The notes under the pieces were generated by a model. The model saw nothing but the letters and a program-made list of their open reading frames with translations, had not been told where the DNA came from and made no database searches. From Morella rubra (lineage: Eukaryota; Streptophyta; Magnoliopsida; Fagales; Myricaceae), in NCBI GenBank assembly GCA_003952965.2, contig CM025856.1:8228418-8292417 (forward strand): a stretch of 64,000 nt of DNA. The letters run 5' to 3'. This document shows, piece after piece, positions 46,710 through 58,689 of this stretch. Position 1 is the first letter of the stretch, and each line of letters begins with the position of its first letter. The position numbers and the translations under genes were made by a program.

Positions 46710-49700
46710 TTAAATAAAATTAGGCACCAATAAACAAACATAAAAGAAACAGGGTAAGTCTTAAGGACTCAGTAAGGTCGGCAGTAAGGTCAGGGAGGGG
46801 ACAAGGTAGTCATGTAAAGCACATGATAAAACATGGCAAAAGATGACATATGAAAAATATGGCTAACTGATGAAAGATGCATGCTTTATCGATTACATAC
46901 AATCAAACAAATATCGATGCATGTGCAATGCAAAAACGGCGTGCACCCATTCCCCATCCATTCTTTTGGGTTTGAGGTGTTTCTGGCCTTGTCTTTGTTC
47001 TATCCCCCAGAGTGGATTGTGCATCCCTCCTTTCCTCTGGGACTTGTCCTGTGCTACCTTGTTAGATTTTAAAAGTTCTGCACAACGTCTCTTTGCATGG
47101 CTTGTAAGCTGCTCATTATTTTCCCACGGTTTGTTTTGCATGGCTTATTTGCATTTCTTTTTCTTTTTGCATGGCTTGTTTTCATTTATTTTTCCATTTA
47201 TTCTAAAAAAAAGTCTTCCACATAATACCTTAGCAGCAGACCCTTTGAGAATTGCAACTATTTGAAGATAATATACCTTAGGAAGCATAAAAGCTTTTGA
47301 AATCGTTATCCATATGACTACCCTAAGGTGTAACTCTCTCGAATTAGATTATTAAATTCGGATAATAAAATGGGCAGTATCTTAATATGATTATAGATGT
47401 ATGACCAAAAACCAAAACTGCTAGGTTACAAAAAGAGAAAAATTGACTTGCAAGAAATATCCTATGCAAAAAAACAGAACAAAACACTCAAAACATGAAC
47501 TGCACACACTTCAGATTCAAGAGAAACACATCAATGATCACTAAAACCCAAGTACACTTTGAAGTAGACTTATGAACATATATGTTTCTGTCTTGTACAT
47601 GTGTTCCTTAATATAAGCCCATAACTTCCACTTGTTGTTTACATGAAGTATTGATGTACATGCAGGAAAAACAAGTTAAATTTATTATTGCATGGCTTGT
47701 GTTTGCATGTGTTGCTTGCAGTTTCTTATGATTGCATGATGAGAACACTTGCTTATAAGTCTTGTATTTATTGCAGATGGTTAGATTGTTACTTTACCAT
47801 GGTGGATCAATGAACTTTGTGAAAGGAGCTTATGTAGGTGGTGAGGTCACCTTTCTTGGTGATCTGGACCCAGACTTCATAAGCGTGACGCATATATTGA
47901 AGCACATAAAGGTGAAACTGAAGTACAACAATGTAACTAGAATGTGTTGCAAGCTTGGTCGGGAGGCATTTGTGGATGCAATGCCTGTTCTTGAAACAGA
48001 TGCTGACGTGTTGAGGGTGATCAACAGAATAAGTTAGAGTAAGAAAAAGGATGACCTCCGTATATACTTGGAGCATGAAGTGGACGTATCGGATTATGTT
48101 GAGCCTCCGCTTCCTTTACCTCCACTGCCATCGGATACAGACTGTGGTGAAGGATTAAGAGATGGGCAAGGTGAGGGATTGGGAGAAGAATTGAGAGATG
48201 GGTAGGGTGAGGGATTGGGAGAAGGATTGAGAGATGTTTAGGGTGAGGGATTAGGATAAGGAGTGAGAGATGGGCTGGGTGAGGGACTGGGAGATGGGCA
48301 GGGAGAGGGATTAAATGAGGACTTGGGAGGGAATGAGAGGGTTGTAACAGAAATTGAATCTGAAGAATGTAGTTCTGATTCTGAATCTGTACGTGCCAGA
48401 TTGAGTGACATGTATGACACTGATGAAGGGGACGAAGGGCAGCCCGAATTGTACCCATTAGGGGTTGGTGTAGACTATGACTTGGACTTGGAAGAAGATT
48501 TTTCAAGGTATTCAATTAGTGAAGGTACTGATAAGGGGAAGAGGAAGAAGGTGACAAATAAAAGGCTAGCTGCAAGTAGAGAGAGTGAGCCCCTATCTCA
48601 ATCCGAGGCAACTGCATCTCAACGCAAAGATGTTGTTGAATGGTTTGGCTGCAGTGGCAGAATGGATAACCTGACAGAGGATAGGGCTGATGATAGAGTC
48701 ATATCAAAGGAGGTTGGGAGCACAAGTGAAGATGCAGGCTCCGATAGTGACTGTCCTCACAAGATACGGTACCCTAACTTTTGTAAGGAAGACCTGACAA
48801 GACCAATTCAGATGACAAATGGGTTGAAGTTCAGAGACGTTACACTTTTCAACGAAACACTAAAGTTGTACACTATACAGAAAAAGTTTGATTACAAATT
48901 TCTGAAGAACGATAAGCTATGTGTCAGGGCCATTTGTAGGAAGTCTCTGTGTCCGTGGCTTATCCAAGCCTTCTGGATGAACCGAATGGAGGCATTTCAA
49001 GTGAAGAAATTTATCAGTGAGCAAAATTGTGGGGCACACCAGAAGAATAATAGACTCAGTTATCGATTTAGTGCTGCTCATTATGTTAAGTAGATATGAG
49101 ACAACTCGAATCTACCACTAACCGCCTTAGGTCAACAAATACGGAGGGATTTTCAAGTTCAAGTCTCGAAAAATCATATGTATCGGGCGAAGAAACTGGG
49201 TCTTAAGATGGTGTATGAGAAACACGTGGACCAATATAAGTTTGTGTATGACTACGCTGCAGCAGTTTACAAATGGAATCCAGGTAGTTGCGTGAAGATT
49301 GCTAAGGACGAGGTCTTCTTTCAAAGGATGTAATTGAGGTTCCATGCGTGTAAGCGTGGGTTCTTGCTTAGCTGCAGGCCCATCATATTTGTTGATGGAT
49401 TTCATCTTAAGGGGTCGCTTGGAGGCCAGCTTTTATGCTCAATGGGGAAGGACGCTAACGATGACATGTTCCCAATTGCAGTGGCTGTTGTAAAGTCGGA
49501 GTGTAGGATGTCATGGACGTGGTTTCTCACCATTCTGTTGGAGGATATCGGGTTAGAGGATACACGTGCTTGGACTTGGATGTCTGATAGACAAAAGGTA
49601 AAGCTAATTTATCTGAATTGGGTGTTTCTGGCATTGCTTTATATTCTGACACTATTCTATTTGGTTTTGAAGTTATCTTGATTTGAATGTCAAACTTGCT

Positions 49701-51960
49701 ATTGGTATTGCATTTGTGAATGAATCTGCCTTGTAATATCGTTTCCTTTTTTTATGCAACCAAGTATGTTAATTTTTGAAGAGACACACAGTTTAGATAT
49801 AGTGAGGTTTTCAGTGACAAGAGTAAAATCTTTCGGAAAGATTTTGCATGGTTTAAGAAGATGGACAAACAAAATGGTATAGAGGCAATTTTATTTATGC
49901 CCAACTCCCCGTAGTTTTTTTTTTCTTATGCTTGTTGGATTTATTTTTGTGGCTTAGACCCTCCCAATTCTATTGCAAATTTAGTTGATAGAAAATGGAA
50001 ATCTAAAGTTCGATATACAGACCCAAGGGCAAGGTTAAATGCCAAAGTATTAATTGGCTACACAGTTCAAGGAACTATGCATGTTTAATTTTGTGGTATG
50101 CTACCCATTTTGTTTTTTGCACATTCAAACAATTGAGCTTTTGATGGCTTGGGTCTTTATCTAAATCTGACGTTTCTGCTGACATCACATAACACACACT
50201 AGCCCTGTCATACTAGAATCCAATGAAATACAAAAAGAAACAGATAACAGTTATGTCATTAAGAAGATTCCCCGTAGTTTTTTTTTTCTTATATTTATTT
50301 TTGTGGCTTAGACCCTCCCAATTCTATTGCAAATTTAGTTGATAGAAAATGGAAATCTAAAGTTCGATATACAGACCCAAGGGCAAGGTTAAATGCCAAA
50401 GTATTAATTGGCTACACAGTTCAAGGAACTATGCATGTTTAATTTTGTGGTATGCTACCCATTTTGTTTTTTGCACATTCAAACAGTTGAGCCTTTGATG
50501 GCTTGGGTCTTTATCTAAATCTGACGTTTCTGCTGACATTACATAACACACACTAGCCCTGTCATACTAGAATCCAATGAAATACAAAAAGAAACAGATA
50601 ACAGTTAGTCATTAAGAAGATTAATATCAATGTTAAATCAAATAGGCAGCAATGAAAACAACTTAAAAGTAAATATTTTGGTACGTTTTTCTTTTTGTTA
50701 AAAATAATATTTTTAAGGTGCTTATTTGATTTAAATATGTTGTTCTAAAACAAGGTCTTCGTGATGCCTTTGAGGCACTTCAACCAGATGTCGAGTCTCG
50801 TCATTGTTTGAGGCATTTGCATGCCAACGTGAAGAGTCAAGGGTACAAAGGGAAGGCATCAAGGATGAGTTGGAAGCCGCTGGCCGGGCATGTAGTCGAA
50901 CAAAATTTGACTATCACAAGGAAGTCATCAAGGGGATCAATCCAGAATGCTTTGGCTACTTGGATAAAATTGATCCTAAGGGTTGGTCCAGGCATGCATT
51001 CTGGACAGCCCCCAAATGCGATACGTTGGTGAATAATATCACCGAGTCCTTTAACTCAAGGATAAAGGATGCAAGGGACAAACCAATTTTGATAATGTTA
51101 GAACAGATAAGATGTCAGCTAATGAATCGGTTTGTGGTGAAAGGGGCTGGGATTCAAAAGGCAACTTGGACCATATGCCCGGGGATCATAACTAAACTTG
51201 AAAGAGCTAAAAGTGATTCGAGGTACTGTTTTTGTAGCTGGACTGATGGGCATGTCCTGGAGGTTGAGCCATTGAATGACAGACAGAAGCTTGTGAATCT
51301 TGGAAGGATGGAGTGCTCATGTGGCAGATGGCAATTGAATGGGATCCCGTGCTCCCAGGCTTGTGCAGCGATATACTATGAGAGGCGGGTCCCCGAGGAT
51401 TATGTTGATCCTTGCTATCACATGGACGCTTACAAACTTATGTTACAATGTTGTAATACACGCAATGCTTGGATCTGATTGTTGGCCACATGCTGACAAT
51501 GATCAACCTCAACCACCACAAGTTTGGGTGCCACCAGGGAGGCCCAAAAAAGCAAGAGTATGGGCCGTAGATGAGCCACAAAACCCATATCGGGTCACTC
51601 TAGCTGGATATGGCATTCGGTGTGGGAAATGTGGAGTCTTAGGCCACAATACAAGCTCATGCAAGAAACCTAACAATCCAAATCGCCGAATATACCCCAA
51701 AAAGCCTAGTAAGAAAAGCAGAATCCCCGAGGTACATGCTGCAAATGCATCACCAAGTTCAACTTCTTTGGTTGCTATTTACATGTTTATGCTTGATTAC
51801 AATTTTTTTTTGAATGCAGGGTACTCCCCAAAACGGAGAAACTCCCAAACTGCTAGAACATGCAGTGGCTGGAACCAATCCTGAAAAGGCGAACAATGTT
51901 CAGGTAAAGAAGACTTCATGTCCTAATGAGTACCTTCAATATCATGTTATCTAAGTACCC
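46710..51960 (+). repeat. second copy of the MULE segment after the gap
   Basis: It matches about 41437-46560 in direct orientation, offset 5282 bp at its start and 5230 bp through the coding part, at near identity. It carries an additional internal tandem duplication (about 49900-50262 repeated at about 50266-50580). Confidence 0.9.
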
Positions 51961-53651
51961 AAACATTCATATATCTAGGAAAGTGCTAGATCACCTCCAA
52001 GAAATCAAGCGCAAGAATCGAAGCTGAGAATACCTGCGAAAATTTGTCTTGAACTGCTAACAAAAACCTGCAAAAGTGAGGGGCGTGTTCATAAACAAGG
52101 TTCCATGTAAATGGCTATGCCTCTTGCAGGGATTGAGTAACCCACCTAATACTACCTATTCATAGATCGGAACCGGCCCAATGTGAATTGGTCCTTCGAC
52201 AATGCTCCTTGAGTTCAGTTGCTATTTACATGTTTATGCTTGAGTTCTATGAATGCAACTCCCCAAACGGAGAAACTGTTGCCACAGCTAAGAACATATA
52301 CTGGAATGTCCCGGTGTCTTGCGAACCAATGCCTGCAATAAGGCATCAGGGAAGTTCCCAACCACCTAGTAGATCACCTTCAAGTTAAAGAGTAGAGCAA
52401 CCCAATCCACGTACATATACGTTGCCCGAGTAATTCAAATCTGCATCTATGGATTTCAAATACATTCTAGCACTGGATATGTTTCGTGGGTTAAAGCATT
52501 AGTCTTGAATCTTTTTAATCTGTCATTTGGTCTCTCTTGATTTTGCTTGCTACTGATTTTGAGAAACTGCGTCCCTCTAGTAATAGCATCATAAAGATGA
52601 AAACCATAAAGCATACATGAAAGAGACCATGGAGCAACATCATTTGATTTTGTCCAACATAGAACGCTGAATCATTTGGTCATTTTGTCCAACAGCTTCA
52701 ATAATTTGTTTTGGCATTTTTGTATCGTTTTAAGTCACCTTTCGAATTATACATTGTAAGAGATGTACAGAAGCCGAGTATTGGCCTTTTATAGGATTAT
52801 CATGTTAATTGTACAAATTTTTATGGAATAGGTCCATGGCAAATTGTAATCCAGAAAGTTCCAAAATATATGTTTAATCAGTATTTTTTTTGGCTGGTAT
52901 GTTATCCCCAAATATACAGCTTCACCTTTTTTAGTGATAATAAAGAAAACACTTTTTTTTTATGAATGCAGCCCAACCACCTATACTACCTCGTAGATCA
53001 CCTCGCAAGAAATCAAGTGCACAGAGTAACAGAGTAGCTGAGCAACCCAATGTTGTGACCACGGTAAGACATATACGTGAATGTCCCGAGTTATTTGCTG
53101 TTATTCAAATCTGACATCTATGAACTTCTTTAAGATCGTACAACTTTAGTGATTTCAAATACAAGTTTCTAGCACTGGATATGTTTCGTGGGTTAAAGCA
53201 TTAGTCTTGAATCTTTTTAATCTGTCATTTGGTCTCTCTTGATTTTGCTTGCTACTGATTTTGAGAAACTGCGTCCCTCTACCAAAAAGATCAATATGAA
53301 TTTCATTGATTTTGTCCAACAGCTTCAATAATTTGTTTTGGCATTTTTGTATCGTTTTAAGTCTTCGATATATTGAAAGTGGACCCTTTCGAATTATACA
53401 TTGTAAGAGATGTACAGAAGCGAGTATTGGAGAATCATGTTATTGTACAAATTTTTATGGAATAGGTCCATGGCAAATTGTGCTTGGCTTGCTGCCCTTA
53501 ATATATTTTTATGTTATTTTAGATTAATGTTCCCAACCACCTACATTATAGCGTAGATCACCGCGCAAGAAATCCAGCACCAACCCCCATTTCAGAGCCA
53601 TTCAATGATAACCAGCATGTGGAAGACGTCATTTTGGATGCTGTTAAATGA
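47777..53651 (+). pseudogene. MULE transposase relic, copy 2
   Basis: It opens with an intact PB1-like frame (47777-48037) after a TTGCAG. A Gly/Glu/Leu repeat with three in-frame stops follows, then the MuDR domain (48263-49093), a catalytic exon (about 49130-49597), an intron, a transposase exon from about 50757 and a 224-residue open frame (50804-51478) with YLDKIDPKGWSRHAFWTAPK and ITESFNSRIKDARDKP. The SWIM finger CSCGRWQLNGIPCSQACAAI follows, its last ligand His replaced by Gln. After a frameshift comes the CCHC knuckle (about 51625-51670). Repeated, decayed C-terminal exons run to a TGA at 53651 (EPFNDNQHVEDVILDAVK). Several stops are shared with copy 1. Plant MULE transposases move DNA with 9-bp target duplications. 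Confidence 0.75.
51760..53650 (+). repeat. multiplied and decayed MULE C-terminal exons
   Basis: The phrase CTCCCCAAAACGGAGAAAC and the block GTAGATCACCTCGCAAGAAA recur at about 51823/52261 and at about 46470, 51990, 52372, 52993 and 53552. The intron between them is also repeated (about 52440-52900 and 53100-53480). Confidence 0.65.
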
Positions 53652-54503
53652 AGCTATTTTTTGAAACTTGATTTCTATGTATTTTGATGCTCACGTATTG
53701 GAGAAAATTCATATTGATGTAGTTATTAGATTGAAACTTCATATTGATTTGTATGTTAGTTTATGGAAATGAATGACAATGGCAATCTATTTTGAGTAAA
53801 AATTGAATAGTTATGGTTAGATTGTTATTGCATGTTATAATGACAATGTTGAGTTGGCATTGTATTTTGAGTTAAAATTGAGTTTGGCAGGTTATGGGAA
53901 ATTGAGTTTGGCAGGTTAAGAGAATGACAATGTTGAGTTGGGACAAATCTATTCTGAGTTTGTAAAACTGGACCTGTATTTTGAACCTTCAAACACATTT
54001 GGCTGGTAGGAATAAACAACCTTGTCAAAACTAGATATTGCACATGGTGTAGTTCCTCAAATGTACACAAAAGCCTCGAGTCATTTTTGCCTTTTTTTTT
54101 TTCTTTTTCTATTGGGCAAATGTTGTTTCAGTAGTCACAGTTTATATACTAGCCTTGCTACTTAACTAATGCTCCCCGGTCTATGCCTTCATAAGCAGCA
54201 ACAAATTTGAGATCGCAACCTTTTACGCACTTGGGAAAATAACAGGGCACAAAGTTCTATTGGGTTAAACCACACAACACGAAGTCCCACGAATACAACA
54301 AGGGAGAAAACAGAGGAAAATAAGTTCACATTCACATATAGGGTCCATACACATTAGAACGACACGTACTACAACAACAACAAGGATAACATTACAACAA
54401 CAACAATGATAAAATAAACAGAACTAATACTACAGCACACTGACTACCTCTGCACTTTCAAAACACAAACAATGACCACCGTGAACCACCTACATAAGAG
54501 CAA
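53652..54503. other. no gene seen
   Basis: AT-rich DNA with short repeats (TTGAGTTTGGCAGGTTA twice, 53880-53920) and an ACAACAACAA tract near 54370-54405. It lies between two convergent genes. Confidence 0.5.
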
Positions 54504-55090
54504 TCAGCACCTAACAAACCCAAATACGATCACCAACACACCAATCATAATAGCCTTCAGCTGGTTTTCCTTTGCAATGTGACATCGCAATTGTGCATCC
54601 ACCCCTTTAATCTGCTCAAGCACCCTCTGAAATTAATCATCTATTTTTTTTATTTTTTTATGTTCAACCACCCTTTCGATATGCTCATCCATTGATTTTA
54701 GCATTGACTTCAGCCATATCTTTGACGTCTCTTGAAGAAACAATTTCTTCTTTCGATAGTTTCTCTGTACAAACTAAGGAGTCTAACCATTGAAAGAAAT
54801 CGCATCTAACCTGAGTCTACAGATCACAAGTTTATCATATGATACTTAGTAGGAAAAAAAAAACAAACAATATTAAAAAATTAACAAAACCCATTCCTCA
54901 TAAAGAAAAAATTGCAAACCGTTTTATTATATAGTTGACATCCATAAAAGCGTTGGCTTGGATTTCCACTGGTCATGTTAGTCTGTAACTTCATTGGAAT
55001 CCCACACTTGCACAGTGACTGAGGGAGTACCTCATTTGAGACACCATCATCACACCCAGCTGATGAACTTGTTGAAATAGTGGAGGCCAT
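54504..55090 (-). pseudogene. GRF-type zinc finger protein, coiled coil and TM tail; one frameshift
   Basis: Exon 1 (55090-54920, 57 codons) reads CKCGIPMKLQTNMTSGNPSQ and RFYGCQLYNKT, the first half of a zf-GRF finger. Exon 2 begins at 54810 after CAG and completes it with VRCDFFQW. A coiled coil follows, but only in a frame shifted from DSLV. The last exon ends with QLKAIMIGVLVIVFGFVRC and TGA at 54504, a predicted membrane segment. Small plant zf-GRF proteins with this layout are common and often lie near transposons. The gap in frame may be a real mutation or a missed splice. It faces the MULE transposase and lies inside the MULE right terminal repeat. Confidence 0.6.
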
Positions 55091-55900
55091 GCTAGATCTC
55101 GAGCAAATCCTAAGGGCTGGACAAAAGGTTCAAAATATATATAGAACGGAATGGAAATGAGCTATAAGTAATTTACACACATAAATAATACACTGTGAGA
55201 CATTTGGACAAGAGTAATAACTGAAAGAAGATTGAGGAATTTCTCAAAGGTAACCATAGAAAATGCCATAAATATAGAACGGAAATGTCCTACTGATATA
55301 AAAAAAAAAAAAAAAAAAGGAAATGTCCTACTGATGCGTTTCTTTGGAGCCGAAACACAAGGAATCGCATCCCTTCCTACTCAAGTTAAGGTTTTTTGTT
55401 TGCTGAATGTACTAAAATTAAGGTTTAACAACTCAAAAATACAAATGGGTTTTCGATGTCTTTCATGTGCGGAATAAAATAGAAACTCGAGCAGAAAAAA
55501 AAAATGAAAATGGGTTCTGAGATGGGAATACGTTGCACACCTTCAACTTGAACAATCTTGGAACTCGATGGACGAGCTAAAGGTCAGAAAGAGCTAGAGG
55601 ACGCTGGACGAAGAAACTTAGAACTCCCTGGACGAATCTTGGAACTCAGTGGAGAAAAGGGCGAAGGGAGGTTAGGGTTTGCATTTGACTTATGTTCTAT
55701 TGAAGGTTAAGATGCAGCAGTTAGTTAATTTGGGGGCAAAATTTGGGTGACCTGGCGTGACTTAAGCTAACATGGCGAGCTGAAATGTCAACCGGACGCG
55801 TGTCTCCTTGTGAAGGGCTGGTGACGTGGTTTAAAAGACACGTCTGCATTTTCCGTCACGGTGTTGGACTGCAATTGAAGAAGGCCTTAAAAAAACAAGA
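55091..55900. other. no gene seen; upstream of the zf-GRF gene
   Basis: It includes an A-run (about 55301-55318) flanked by a doubled phrase (GGAAATGTCCTACTGAT, about 55280 and 55319) and three repeats around GCTGGACGAA / CCTGGACGAA near 55588-55640. It is the likely 5' region of the minus-strand zf-GRF gene. Confidence 0.4.
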
Positions 55901-55993
55901 CAGAGCCCAAGGACCTCTGTGGAACGAATGAAATCCCAGGAACCAGTTTGAGAAAATTTCAAACCCCAGAGACTAGTAGGGATAAAAAGCCCC
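55901..55993. repeat. MULE-type terminal repeat, right end
   Basis: Read inward from 55993 it starts GGGGCTTTTTATCCCTACTA and continues with a TTTGAAATTTTCTCAAACTG block. The style (G-rich end, 'tttgaaattttctc', 'catTCGTTCCAC') is typical of plant MULE TIRs. The matching left end was not found in the window. Confidence 0.55.
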
Positions 55994-57826
55994 AGAAAAA
56001 TGTTAAATTACAGTTTAAATTGCACATGAACTTTGCTGTATCCAGCTTATATTTGAACTGAACATGGGAAAGATTAAAATTTCAATTTTCTTTCTCATTA
56101 AAAAAAGGCGATGTCACAAATTCAGAAAAAGTATACAATTAGAATGAATGAAATAATTGGTAGAAACAAGAAACAAAGATGAATGGTGTCTAGGTCGTGC
56201 CAGTGGCAGTGCATTCTGGAGGAAGGCCTTGAGGAAATCGCTTTGTGTCCATGCAGTAGTTGTAAATCATGTAATTCTTATGCACCCAGTTGAGCCTCTC
56301 TTGACTTGCCGAGTCCAGCTCTTCGGAGAGCCAAGAATTGTTGCTACCCGAGGTGGAAGGTGAATTTGGACTGCAAGATGATGACCCAGAGGACCAAACA
56401 CAGGCATTTGCATTGAAGTTCTTATAGGAAGCCGTGAAAGGAGCTTGTGTCCAATCAGTCTTTACGAGTCCACCCCTTGTGGCCCAATCATCGGCATTCC
56501 AGAGGCTAGAGTGGATCTTCATTGGCTGGCTTTTTGGGAATGGAACTCCAATGGACTCCAAGTTCTTGAACTCTCTTATGGGAGTACCATCCACAGAGAA
56601 ACTGAAAGGAAAGAACGAAAACAACAAAAAAGGTGTCAATATAGTTCAAAGAAAAGGAAGAGCACAACATAGAAATTATTTCTGTGATAGACAGTAGATA
56701 GTGCTCTTACATGATGCGTTGCGGATTCCATAGAACGGAATAGGTGTGGAAGTCAGCGGTGGGGTCAAACCATAGATAGAATTGCTGCTCTCTGTTGCCT
56801 TTGCCTTGGCTGAAGACATTTGTGTGAACAATGTAGGGTTCACCGCTTAGATTGCCCAGGAATTCGAAGTCTATCTCATCCCAGAATGCTCTTCTGAGCG
56901 TAACTGCAATATCCGATTGATTCATTAGTATATACATTAAAGTAGATGTCCATGAATTAGCAGAGAGGATTTTAATGACCAATATGTAAAGGTGGATACA
57001 GCCAATAAGTATCTAAGCAAGAACTTACATAGTACGCAGTCACGGTGCCGGCGGAATTTCCAGGTACAAGCTTGATTTGCATATCTATCTTGCCAAATAG
57101 ATACTCACTCTTGGAGTTAAAACCGGAGCCAGAAGCTTTGTCAAGGGAGAGAGTAAGAATCTCGCCGTTGTTTAGAATCTTTGCACGCCCATCTCCCCAA
57201 GTAATGTCGAAGTCTTGGTAGAAATTTCCCGCAGAAGAAATCACAGCAGAGCTAACCAGAGCTGCCGAGATTAGCAGCGCAATGTAACAAAATGAAGGGA
57301 AAGAAGCCATTGGTTGATGTTTGCACAGCAAAAACTAGAGGTGGAAAAAGTGATGGTTGACAGAGTAGAAAGTGAAGCTTGCCTCTCGTCTTGAAATGAG
57401 ACTGATGTGCCAAAGGCCAAGCATCGCAAAATTTATATATACGGGGGGCGGAAAGAGGAAAAGAGAGACAAAAAGAATGAAGCAAGTGGGCAGAATGTTC
57501 CTTTGCAGTTGCCGTGCGTACTGTGTTTTATGAGGTCGATGTTTGGAAAAGTTGCGAGAACAGCTGGACATTGGCTGTGCTTTGGCTTCCATATTTTGCC
57601 AGAACCATCAGATAGCCAAATGGGTTCGGTGCCGACCTAGTGGAGATAAAAGTAAAACATCCAACCAACACACGCGTTTTTAGCTGAACATGGGACCGCG
57701 GCGTTATTGACTTTGCTTATTGTGGCATTAGTCAAATGGATCACGCTTGTCGTATTAGTTTTAAAGGACGAAGCCAATGATTGTAAACCAATTTCTCACT
57801 TTTGCCGCGTCTACCAAACGCCCTCC
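55988..57826. repeat. segmental duplication, copy 2 (XTH segment)
   Basis: Direct repeat of 19693-21538, about 36.3 kb away. Its left edge coincides with the MULE terminal repeat. Confidence 0.9.
56190..57310 (-). pseudogene. XTH copy 2, frameshifted in exon 2
   Basis: It has the same three-exon layout as copy 1: 57310-57029, 56903-56711 and 56601-56190. Exon 2 is 193 nt instead of 194. After the CAG acceptor, TTACGCTCAGAAGAG is followed by CATTCTGGG where copy 1 has GCATTGTGGG, one base fewer. The normal splice therefore reads into TAG within a few codons, before the catalytic [11 protein letters not shown]. Exons 1 and 3 remain open (copy 1 CVDPKRF reads CMDTKRF here). A shifted splice acceptor could in principle restore the frame, but none is evident. 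Confidence 0.8.
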
Positions 57827-58689
57827 ATGTTTGTGAAGACTGTGGGTTGTAAACCGCTGGCCGTGGCCCATAATATAGGAATGAGCCGAGCTGCCTTTAT
57901 ACTCGAAATAGTGGGCCCAAATGGGTTCGGTGCCGCCTGGTTTCTCATGATTATCCAACAAACGCGGTTCGGGGCAGAACAACTGCAGAACTCCAAAGTC
58001 GTTGTTCCTCGTATCTCACCCATCCAGCACGTGTCTCGTCTCGTACTTCACTCTTTCTGCCCTGGATCCATTATTGCATATATTATATTTTTTTATTCAA
58101 GGCAATTTTATAATTCAGGACCAAACCTGCGGATTACATTTCCAACATATACCCTGCCTTTTCCTCTTTCCAGGTGCGCATTTACTGCAGTGCATGCTGT
58201 GTTCACCTGACATGGAAAGGAATTACACTCGTTAATTATTGGACTCTTAATATTTTATAATAAAAATTTATTATTTTTATCACATGTATTATCTATTAAA
58301 ATTTTCGGTTAATTTAGATGGAAATAATTTCAGGCTCATTTCTGCTGTGTATTAATAATATTATCTAATTATATTTTTCATAATTATTATTATTTTGGTC
58401 ATTAAACTAGTTTTAAAATACAGCCTATATTATGGGTAAAATATAAAAGATCATTAGGAAAAATATAAATAAAAATAAAAATTCAACAATAATTTTATTA
58501 TTAAAATTAATTAATAATTATTTGGCTTTATTAATGAAAATTTCACGCATATTAATTAAAATATTCTCATTTGTTAATCTTGGGCGATTCACTCTGTCAA
58601 AAGATAATGATTGTTGCTTCATTGTTGAATTTCAAAATTTAGTTCTTTTGGTCTATACCTTAAATCTAGACAAAATAATTGACAGTATT
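57827..58689. other. no gene seen
   Basis: AT-rich flank beyond the XTH duplication. A long plus-strand frame (57707-58210) has no domain and crosses the duplication edge, so it looks accidental. Confidence 0.45.

Noticed and set aside
57707..58210. 167-residue plus-strand frame
   Set aside because: It crosses the edge of the XTH duplication and has no counterpart in copy 1, so it is a chance frame.
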